This document shows positions 1 through 5,870 of a stretch of 6,377 nucleotides of DNA, piece by piece. The notes beneath the pieces were generated by a model that did no database searches, was not told where the DNA came from, and saw only the letters and a list, made by a program, of their open reading frames with translations. The translations under genes were made by a program, and so were the position numbers. The stretch covers positions 1 through 6,377 of the forward strand of contig JBAYZQ010000131.1 in assembly GCA_041672385.1 (NCBI GenBank), given 5' to 3'. The stretch comes from JBAYZQ01 sp041672385. GTDB lineage: Bacteria > Spirochaetota > Spirochaetia > Sphaerochaetales > Sphaerochaetaceae. How positions within the stretch are numbered: the first letter of the stretch is position 1; every line of letters begins with the position of its first letter.

Positions 1-709
1 ATAAATCTATTAGAATAGACAAAGTTAAACCAAGTTTCTCACTACTAATATTAATAGTATTAATACAGCCTTTGTTTTTTTGTTTTTCAGCCTTAATAAA
101 TATTTGTTCAGTTGTTAGTTTTTCTCCAGTCAGCTTCTCATGAAGCTTAGAAATACCAGCCCCACAGCAATAACTTTCCACACACCCGTTTTTCCCATAA
201 CAAAATGGACCATTTTCAGCTATTCTAATATGACCAATTTCCCCTGCTTGATTATTTGAACCTCGATAAATTTTACCATCAAGAATTAATCCAGCACCTA
301 GACCGGTTCCAAATGTTAAAAACGCCATATTTTTACTACCCTTTCCATTTCCATAGTAAAATTCAGCTAAAGCACAAGCATTAGCATCATTTTCTAAGAA
401 CGAAGGAATATTAAGTTCATCTTCTAAAAATTTTTTTATATTTTTATTATGCCAGGTTTTTAAGTGTGGAGGAGAAATAAAAATTCCTTTTTCACTATCA
501 AGTGGACCACCTGCACTAATGCCAATTGAAGTAATTTTATAATTATACTTTTTTTTAAAATAATTCACTGTTTCAATTATTTTAATTAAATTATCGTTAA
601 ATTCATAAAAAGTAAGGAACTCTATTTTCTCAATTATTTTGATATTTTCATCTGCCAAAATAATCGCAATCTTAGTTCCTCCAATATCTAAACCAATATA
701 GTATTTCAT
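1..709 (-). CDS. ROK-family sugar kinase, partial (C-terminus beyond left edge)
   Basis: Read by eye on the minus strand from ATG at 709-707; 236 codons stay open to the edge. ROK proteins of this type transfer phosphate from ATP to a cytoplasmic sugar. Visible motifs: N-terminal phosphate-binding LDIGGTK (residues 7-13), sugar-binding ENDANACALAE (106-116), FGTGLGAGL (133-141) and AGEIGH (155-160). The last residues (LGLTLSILIDL) match the helix just before the family's C-terminal glycine motif, so roughly a quarter is missing. The usual CxCGxxGC zinc motif reads FCYGKNGC (169-176): the two Cys of CxC are Phe and Tyr and a Cys sits between them, so zinc binding is altered or lost. A short AGGT lies 5 bases before the ATG. 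It follows the binding-protein gene by 68 bp with a stem-loop between. Inferred role: phosphorylating the imported sugar. Absence of an N-terminal helix-turn-helix argues against a ROK repressor. The sugar is unknown. Confidence 0.9.
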   Translation of the reverse strand, partial: MKYYIGLDIGGTKIAIILADENIKIIEKIEFLTFYEFNDNLIKIIETVNYFKKKYNYKITSIGISAGGPLDSEKGIFISPPHLKTWHNKNIKKFLEDELNIPSFLENDANACALAEFYYGNGKGSKNMAFLTFGTGLGAGLILDGKIYRGSNNQAGEIGHIRIAENGPFCYGKNGCVESYCCGAGISKLHEKLTGEKLTTEQIFIKAEKQKNKGCINTINISSEKLGLTLSILIDL

Positions 710-725
710 ACTTTACCTGAAACAA

Positions 726-759
726 ATATGGAGGAAACCTCAAAAGGAATCCTCCATAT
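726..759 (-). terminator. Stem-loop between binding-protein and ROK genes (attenuator or mRNA-stabilising hairpin)
   Basis: A perfect 10-bp inverted repeat, ATATGGAGGA (726-735) and TCCTCCATAT (750-759), encloses 14 bases that can form an inner CCT/AGG stem. On the minus strand the stem is followed by TTGTTT, an interrupted U-tract. It lies 18 bases after the stop of the binding-protein gene and 16 bases before the ROK start. The weak U-tract suggests partial termination or 3'-end protection of the upstream message, not a full stop; this is inference. The GGAGG in one arm is too far from the ROK ATG to be its ribosome binding site. Confidence 0.55.
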
Positions 760-777
760 AAGTTAAATAATCATTGA

Positions 778-1689
778 TTACTCAGTTTTTCTAATTACTG
801 ATACACCTGTATCAACATATTTCTTGTCAACTGTTTCACCGTTTAAAACCTTTGCAGCTGTCTTCATACCTTCATAACCCATTACTTCTGGATTCTGAGC
901 CATTGTACAAAGAACATAACCATCATTAACTAGACTAAGTATCATGTCTGATGTGTCAAATCCAACACCAATTACTTGATCACCAGCCTCTTTAATTGCA
1001 TTACCAATTCCAACTGAACAGCCTTCGTTAGCACCAAATAGTCCCACAACTCCTTGTGTAATAAAGTTTGCACTCATATCTTTAGATACTGTAGCATCTC
1101 CATTACTATATTGAGTTTCAAGAATATTGAAGCCTGTACCTTCAAATGTAGCTCTGAAACCTTTTTCACGAGCAACAGTTGAAGCTGTAGCAGCGTTAAC
1201 TGTAACAATTCCAATATTACCAGTAGTTTTACCCTTAGCATTTAAAGCTTTTAGTAATTCAGTTCCAGCCGTTTTTCCAGCAGCTTCATTATCAGTTGCA
1301 AGGATTTGTTCACTAGGATAATCAGCAGCACTATCAACATAAATGATTTTTACTCCCGCAGCAGTTGCCTCTTTTAAAGCAGCAGTTACAGCAGTAGGAC
1401 CATTAGCAGCTAATAAAATTGCTTGTGCTCCACCGGCTACAGCATTATTGATACATTCAATCTGTTTGTTATCATCTTTTACATCAGGAGCTAACCATTT
1501 GTAATCAATTCCACCAATTTCTTTTGCAGCTTTTTCGCAACCAGCGTTAACATGTTGCCAATGTTGATCCATTTGGTCCATGGTTATTAAATAAACTTTT
1601 TTGTTTCCACTTTCTTCTGCTACACCCTGTGAAAAACCAAATGATACTAATAATAATGCCATTAACACAATTAATAAACTCTTTTTCAT
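778..1689 (-). CDS. RbsB-like sugar ABC transporter substrate-binding protein
   Basis: A 303-residue exported binding protein of the periplasmic-binding-protein type I sugar family (RbsB-like), which captures sugar outside the membrane and delivers it to the permease encoded upstream. Residues 1-22 form a signal peptide: MKKS, a hydrophobic core, then FSQG before an acidic linker. No lipobox Cys is present. The mature part starts with KVYLITMDQMDQHW. Family landmarks include IIYVDS (115-120), ATDNEAAGKTAG (131-142), R174, LFGANEG (217-223), VGFD (242-245) and MAQNPEVMGYEG (263-274). By eye, D119, R174, N221, D245 and Q265 line up with sugar-contacting positions of E. coli RbsB, while the second Arg after D89 is Ser here and the Asn/Phe/Phe cluster near the N-terminus reads Asp/His/Trp. 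Ribose is therefore not assured. AGGAG (1696-1700) lies 6 bases before the ATG. The gene is 55 bp after the permease and flanked by small hairpins, consistent with separately tuned expression. Confidence 0.93.
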   Translation of the reverse strand: MKKSLLIVLMALLLVSFGFSQGVAEESGNKKVYLITMDQMDQHWQHVNAGCEKAAKEIGGIDYKWLAPDVKDDNKQIECINNAVAGGAQAILLAANGPTAVTAALKEATAAGVKIIYVDSAADYPSEQILATDNEAAGKTAGTELLKALNAKGKTTGNIGIVTVNAATASTVAREKGFRATFEGTGFNILETQYSNGDATVSKDMSANFITQGVVGLFGANEGCSVGIGNAIKEAGDQVIGVGFDTSDMILSLVNDGYVLCTMAQNPEVMGYEGMKTAAKVLNGETVDKKYVDTGVSVIRKTE

Positions 1690-1695
1690 ATTTTT

Positions 1696-1700
1696 CTCCT
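1696..1700 (-). promoter_or_regulatory. Ribosome binding site of the substrate-binding protein
   Basis: The minus strand reads AAGGAG followed by GAAAAAT-like A/T-rich spacer and ATG at 1689; AGGAG is 6 bases from the start codon. It supports the chosen start, which also gives a complete signal peptide. Confidence 0.8.
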
Positions 1701-1703
1701 TTT

Positions 1704-1717
1704 TGAGCCTTTGCTCA
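1704..1717 (-). repeat. Short inverted repeat just upstream of the binding-protein RBS
   Basis: TGAGC (1704-1708) and GCTCA (1713-1717) are perfect 5-bp arms around a 4-base loop, 3 bases upstream of the AGGAG. A stem this short could be chance. Its position could affect ribosome access or mark the 5' end of a processed message. Confidence 0.35.
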
Positions 1718-1730
1718 CAATTCTATTTCT

Positions 1731-1749
1731 AATAAGCCTTGAGCTTATT
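1731..1749 (-). repeat. Inverted repeat overlapping the permease stop codon
   Basis: AATAAGC (1731-1737) and GCTTATT (1743-1749) are perfect 7-bp arms around a 5-base loop. The right arm contains the permease stop codon (1745-1747). No U-tract follows on the minus strand, so it is not an intrinsic terminator. An mRNA processing or stability element between permease and binding protein is possible. Confidence 0.45.
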
Positions 1750-2764
1750 CTTCTTTTGTCATTTCAGCCTTTGCAACTGTTTTTCCTTTATTGCTTCTTA
1801 CAACAATATCAACAAGTACCGATACAATTACGATGATTCCAATTGCAATATTTCTGATAGCAACTGGAGCACCTGCAAATTGTAAACCATTTTGTAATAC
1901 ACCCCAAATTGAAGCACCAATAACGGTTCCAAACAAAAGTCCCTGTCCACCAAGAACTGAAATACCACCAATTACAGAAGCTGCAACCGCGTATAATTCA
2001 TAACAATTACCAGCATCCATAGTTCCCATTCCACTGGTAGCTGTAGCCATTAACCCTACAATACAACAAACAAATGATGAAATTAAATACGCTTTCAATG
2101 TAACGATTTTAACATTAACGCCGCTAAGTCTAGCTGCTTCTTGGTTTGATCCTGCAGCATAAATATGCCGCCCTGTTTTAGTTCTTGTTAATAAAAAATT
2201 GAATATTAGCCAAATAAATATAGCTATCCATATAGCATTATAAACACCTAAACTTTTACCATAATAAAACAAATTTCTAAAACCCTCAGCCGCTTTCCCA
2301 ATTGAATCGGTGTTGTAATTATTATTGGCAATTTGAGCAATACCACGAGCAATTGTCATAGTACCAAGAGTTCCAATAAATGCTGGTAATTTACACCAAG
2401 AAATTAAAAATCCATTTAAAGCTCCAATTCCTAATGAACAAAGCAAAGCTATTAAACTAGCCACTAATGGACTTGAACCTCTAGTCATCAAAGTCGCACT
2501 TATCATACAAGACATCCCAACTACAGAACCAATACTTAAGTCAATTTGTCCTAATAACAATGCAAATGACTGTCCAATACCAATAAGCAAAATTGGGGCA
2601 ATTTGTCTAAACAAGTTCCCAGCATTTCTTCCACTGAGGAACATTGGATTTACCAAGCCAAATATAATACATAGAGCAATTAAAACACCTGTAACTGTTA
2701 ATACCTGCCCCGTACCTCTAATGGCCATTAACCTTTTATAAGGGCTATCTATTTTTTCATTCAT
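1745..2764 (-). CDS. RbsC-like sugar ABC transporter permease
   Basis: A 339-residue integral membrane protein of the BPD_transp_2 (ribose/xylose/galactose, CUT2) permease family, expected to form a homodimeric sugar channel in the cytoplasmic membrane. Hydrophobic stretches are spread over the whole length (about 20-38, 53-71, 79-93, 99-123, 175-192, 222-243, 256-292, 302-322), separated by short polar loops. Family motifs: GQIDLSIGS (72-80), LPAFIGTLGTMTIARG (126-141), TKTGRHIYAAGSN (195-207) followed by EAARLSGV (209-216), and VIGGISVLGGQG (264-275). Length is typical; the tail is short and charged (KAEMTKEE). GAGGAG (2771-2776), 6 bases before the ATG, begins right after the ATPase stop codon. 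The 12-bp gap to the ATPase gene indicates one transcript and probable translational coupling. Confidence 0.95.
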   Translation of the reverse strand: MNEKIDSPYKRLMAIRGTGQVLTVTGVLIALCIIFGLVNPMFLSGRNAGNLFRQIAPILLIGIGQSFALLLGQIDLSIGSVVGMSCMISATLMTRGSSPLVASLIALLCSLGIGALNGFLISWCKLPAFIGTLGTMTIARGIAQIANNNYNTDSIGKAAEGFRNLFYYGKSLGVYNAIWIAIFIWLIFNFLLTRTKTGRHIYAAGSNQEAARLSGVNVKIVTLKAYLISSFVCCIVGLMATATSGMGTMDAGNCYELYAVAASVIGGISVLGGQGLLFGTVIGASIWGVLQNGLQFAGAPVAIRNIAIGIIVIVSVLVDIVVRSNKGKTVAKAEMTKEE

Positions 2765-2770
2765 CCTTTT

Positions 2771-2776
2771 CTCCTC
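2771..2776 (-). promoter_or_regulatory. Ribosome binding site of the permease
   Basis: GAGGAG on the minus strand directly abuts the TAA stop of the ATPase gene and lies 6 bases before ATG 2764. A ribosome finishing the ATPase would be placed on it. Confidence 0.8.
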
Positions 2777-4288
2777 TTAACTAATCTTCTTTTCAAATTG
2801 GGTAGCATAAGAAAGAATCTCTTCTTGATTAGTCTCTTTTGTCACTAGATTTGCAGTTATTCTTCCATCACACATAACTAAAATTCTATCTGAAATTCCT
2901 AAAATTTCTGGTAATTCACTTGAAACGAAAATTACTATAATCCCTTGTTTTTTCAAATCATTCATAATATTATAAATTTCTACTTTAGCTGCTACATCAA
3001 TACCACGTGTTGGTTCATCGAAAATAACAACTTTGCTGTTAGTTGCTAGCCATTTAGCTACAACAACTTTCTGCTGGTTACCACCACTTAAGCTTTCAGC
3101 ATTGATTTCTGGTGTAGGTAGTTTAACATCTAATCCAGAAACAGCTTTATCAACAATAGTTCTTTCTTTTTTTCTATTAACTATTCCTGCTTTATTACAA
3201 AGTTGATCCATATTTGGCAAAGCAATATTTTCCCTAACAGATAATTTTGTACAAAGACCATCTCTTTTCCTATCCTCTGGAACTAGACTAATACCAGCTC
3301 TAATTGCATCCATCGAACTATTTATATTTAGAACTTTTCCATCAAAAATAATTTCCCCACTGACTTTTGGATCTACTCCAAAAATAGCACGAGTAGTTTC
3401 TGTTCTTCCTGCTCCCATTAAACCTGCAAACCCAAGAATTTCTCCTCTCTTAGCTTCAAAATTAATATTTCTAACTAAATGACCTGCATTAAGATTCTTT
3501 ACTTTGAAAGCTACTTCTCCTATTTCAGTATCAATTCGTGGAAACTGTACTTTTATCTCACGACCAACCATATAAGAAATAATTTTAGTCATCGATATGT
3601 CTTTAAATTTCCCTTCAAAAATAAAATTACCATCTCTCATAATCGTAACTTCGTCTACAATATGTTTTAATTCTTCAAGTCTATGTGAGATATAAACAAC
3701 TCCAACTCCATCTTCTCTTACATCTCTAATAATTCTAAACAACTCTTCAACTTCTACCCCAGTTAAGGCACTAGTAGGTTCATCCATGATTAATATTCTA
3801 GCATTAGCTACTAAGGCTTTTGCTATTTCAACCATTTGTTGTTGTCCAACTGATAAATTACCAACAATTTCAGTTGGTTGTATATCAAGTTTTAACCTAG
3901 TTAAGACTTCTTTGGATTTTTCATTCATGGCCTTTTTATCCAAAAGTCCATTTTTCTTGAGAAGCTCTTTAGCAAGAAAAATATTTTCAGAAACTGATAA
4001 ATGTTTGCACATATTTAATTCCTGGTGAATTATCGCAACTCCCAAATCATGGGCACTTTTAGGGGTTAAATTACCTTCAATATTCTTACCAAAAATCTTA
4101 ATAGTTCCACTATCACGTGTATAAACACCTGAAAGAATTTTCATTAGAGTTGACTTTCCAGCTCCATTTTCACCTAACAAGGACATTACCTGACCAGCTT
4201 TTAAGTGAAAATTAACATTATCTAGGGCTTTAACGCCTGGGAAAGTTTTGGTGATATTTGACATTTCAACAATATAATCATCACTCAT
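2777..4288 (-). CDS. RbsA-like sugar ABC transporter ATPase (two fused nucleotide-binding domains)
   Basis: A 503-residue tandem ATPase that powers import through the adjacent permease at the inner membrane face. The first domain is complete: Walker A GENGAGKST (39-47), Q-loop Gln 89, signature LSVGQQQ (145-151), Walker B ILIMDEPT (165-172) and H-loop His 202. The second has the altered Walker A usual for RbsA, GLMGAGRTE (289-297), plus VPEDRKRDGL (336-345), signature LSGGNQQK (400-407), Walker B VVIFDEPTRGID (420-431) and VSSELPE (455-461), where Ser replaces the H-loop His as in many relatives. I chose ATG 4288 over an in-frame ATG at 4351: AAGGAG (4299-4304) lies 10 bases before it, the protein begins MSDDYIVEMSNITKTFPGV, and the length then matches the roughly 500-residue family norm. 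A catalytically competent first site is expected. Confidence 0.95.
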   Translation of the reverse strand: MSDDYIVEMSNITKTFPGVKALDNVNFHLKAGQVMSLLGENGAGKSTLMKILSGVYTRDSGTIKIFGKNIEGNLTPKSAHDLGVAIIHQELNMCKHLSVSENIFLAKELLKKNGLLDKKAMNEKSKEVLTRLKLDIQPTEIVGNLSVGQQQMVEIAKALVANARILIMDEPTSALTGVEVEELFRIIRDVREDGVGVVYISHRLEELKHIVDEVTIMRDGNFIFEGKFKDISMTKIISYMVGREIKVQFPRIDTEIGEVAFKVKNLNAGHLVRNINFEAKRGEILGFAGLMGAGRTETTRAIFGVDPKVSGEIIFDGKVLNINSSMDAIRAGISLVPEDRKRDGLCTKLSVRENIALPNMDQLCNKAGIVNRKKERTIVDKAVSGLDVKLPTPEINAESLSGGNQQKVVVAKWLATNSKVVIFDEPTRGIDVAAKVEIYNIMNDLKKQGIIVIFVSSELPEILGISDRILVMCDGRITANLVTKETNQEEILSYATQFEKKIS

Positions 4289-4409
4289 TGTTAATAATCT
4301 CCTTTTACTTTTCAATTCTCTCATGGAAATGGTCAGTAAAAAAGGTATCAAAATTTTAGAAGAGGTATTCCATTTTTATGATATCAAAAATAATCAATTC
4401 TTTTTAATA
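4289..4409 (-). promoter_or_regulatory. 121-bp gap between sensor module and transporter module; possible operator region
   Basis: This is the longest gap in the window and the natural place for transporter control. It contains two near-identical 10-base direct repeats, GGTATCAAAA (4344-4353) and GATATCAAAA (4380-4389), 36 bases apart. I found no convincing -35/-10 pair with normal spacing and no hairpin with a U-tract, so neither a promoter nor a terminator can be assigned. Response regulators with AraC-type domains, the usual partners of YesM-type kinases, often bind direct repeats; linking these repeats to such a regulator is inference. Confidence 0.3.
4299..4304 (-). promoter_or_regulatory. 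Ribosome binding site deciding the ATPase start
   Basis: AAGGAG on the minus strand, 10 bases before ATG 4288. No comparable purine tract precedes the alternative in-frame ATGs at 4324 and 4351, so this site sets the start. Confidence 0.75.
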
Positions 4410-5870
4410 TCAATTACTTGGAATTGACCCATGTAAATAAGTCAAAGCAGAGAATTGGCTCCTATCGTATTCTTTTATTATAGTTCCTTTCTGGACAACT
4501 AAAAGTCGATTAGCAACCTGGAGCGTATCTGATAAAGATAAAGTCAATAATAATATTGAAGTACCATTTTTTTTAAGTTCATCTATATATTCAATATTTT
4601 TTAGTCTTTGATACATATCAAAAGAAGAAAAAGGTTGAACCATTACAACTAATTTTGGTTTTTGAAATAATAACTTTTTTGATAAGATTTTAAATAAATC
4701 TTCTTTACTTAGATCATATAAATCCTTTTTAAAAACAATATCTCCTAATTCTATTTTCAAGTTTTTGGCTATAGCTTTTTCAACTTTTTTGTTAAACCAA
4801 ACACTTTTTAATTTATTATCAGTACAAAACAAAATATTATCCATTACTGACATAGGAAAAAACAAAGCAGATCCAGGGTATTCTTTATCTAAAATAACTA
4901 TTCTTCGGTCCCCTTTTTCGATTGGGAAATTTTCTAAAACTATATATCCACTTTTAGGCTCCACTTCATTTTTTAGCAAACTGATTAAATCATCTGTAAT
5001 AGAATTATCACTATCAAGTAGAACTATTGTTTCATTTGAATGAATTTTCACTGAAAAATCTTTCAAAGAATTATAACCAACTTTATTTATTATGCATGAA
5101 GGGGGTAAATTATCTACTTTTTTATAAAGTTCCTTCCTTTCTTCAGATTTTATACTATTTTCAAAAAGATAAAGGAAATTACTCATTACTTCATCTGTCA
5201 TTTCATACTGGTATAAATCCTTTACCATTCGACCTTCTTTCATTAAATAACAACGTTCACAAACCAAGAATGCTTCTTGGTGGTGATTACATATATAGAT
5301 AAAGGACATACCAGATTTGCTCATCCTTTTTATTAAGGAATTCAGTAATAAAATTTCATCATTTGATAAAAAACTAGGAATACAATTAAGTATTACAAGT
5401 TTTGCATATTCAATCTTTGCTTTAATTAATTCCAAAGCAGTTTGCTGGAAATAATTTAAATCATTTACTTTAGTCTCTGGTTTTATGTTAAGACCTATTG
5501 ATTTTAACAACACATTAGTCTGATTTATTAAGATTTTTTTATTTATTATGTACTTTGAAAAGCCTTTTCTAATAACAAAAAGATTTTCATAAACAGTTAA
5601 AGAATCAATAAGTGTAGTTTTTTTAGTAATTAACAACACGTTATTTTTTTTAGGTTTTGACATTAGATAATCATTAACACGTTTCCCGTCGTACGTTACA
5701 AAACCATAATGAATTGGAAGACCATCACGAATCACTCCAATAAAATGTTCGATTCCCAAGTTATTTAGAGGAATCAAGCCAACTATTTCACCTTCTTTAA
5801 CATAAAAATCAACTTCATCTAAATAATGAAGGATTGAAACTTTTTCAAGGTGAAGTATTTCTTTCTTCAT
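4410..5870 (-). CDS. Degenerate RbsA/MglA-like tandem ABC protein, probably ATPase-dead
   Basis: A 486-residue protein with the length and layout of a tandem sugar-transport ATPase but without its catalytic residues. Domain 1: where GENGAGKST is expected it reads IPLNNLGIEHFIG (33-45), with no Lys; the signature is LNYFQQ (138-143), Walker B is LVILNCIP (158-165) with Asn-Cys for Asp-Glu, and the H-loop reads YICNHHQE (192-199). Domain 2: LLDSDNSITDD (284-294) replaces Walker A, LSKEDLFK (387-394) replaces LSGGNQQK, and VVMVQPF (408-414) has Val-Gln for Asp-Glu. The surrounding strand and helix pattern, such as GEIVGLI, LTVYENLFV and CYLMKEGRMV, is still recognisably ABC. The frame is intact over 1.46 kb, so it looks functionally retained, not decaying. 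Its ATG overlaps the kinase stop by 4 bases and has only a weak AGAAG-like site, implying coupled translation with the sensor. A regulatory or scaffold role in sensing is inferred; a transport ATPase role is unlikely. Confidence 0.85.
   Translation of the reverse strand: MKKEILHLEKVSILHYLDEVDFYVKEGEIVGLIPLNNLGIEHFIGVIRDGLPIHYGFVTYDGKRVNDYLMSKPKKNNVLLITKKTTLIDSLTVYENLFVIRKGFSKYIINKKILINQTNVLLKSIGLNIKPETKVNDLNYFQQTALELIKAKIEYAKLVILNCIPSFLSNDEILLLNSLIKRMSKSGMSFIYICNHHQEAFLVCERCYLMKEGRMVKDLYQYEMTDEVMSNFLYLFENSIKSEERKELYKKVDNLPPSCIINKVGYNSLKDFSVKIHSNETIVLLDSDNSITDDLISLLKNEVEPKSGYIVLENFPIEKGDRRIVILDKEYPGSALFFPMSVMDNILFCTDNKLKSVWFNKKVEKAIAKNLKIELGDIVFKKDLYDLSKEDLFKILSKKLLFQKPKLVVMVQPFSSFDMYQRLKNIEYIDELKKNGTSILLLTLSLSDTLQVANRLLVVQKGTIIKEYDRSQFSALTYLHGSIPSN

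Noticed and set aside
750..759. GGAGG of the stem-loop near 726-759 as the ROK ribosome binding site
   Set aside because: On the minus strand the GGAGG copy is about 40 bases from the ROK ATG, too far for initiation; the AGGT 5 bases from the ATG is more plausible.
1127..1321. Plus-strand open frame inside the binding-protein gene, and similar plus-strand frames at 1791-2003, 3479-4028, 4765-5302 and 5850-6335
   Set aside because: They lie opposite strongly supported minus-strand genes, show no recognisable motifs, and their composition is what an antisense reading of those genes would give.
4289..4351. N-terminal extension of the ATPase from an ATG at 4351 or 4324
   Set aside because: No ribosome binding site precedes either ATG, the extra residues have no family counterpart, and ATG 4288 has AAGGAG and gives the normal family length.
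4289..4409. Intrinsic terminator or sigma70 promoter in the gap before the ATPase
   Set aside because: TTGATT and TTGATA boxes occur but none has a TATAAT-like box at 16-18 bp, and no stable hairpin followed by a U-tract was found.
4410..5870. Treating the degenerate ABC gene as a pseudogene
   Set aside because: There is no frameshift or internal stop in 486 codons, domain layout is complete, and the start is neatly coupled to the kinase stop; residue loss is confined largely to catalytic motifs.
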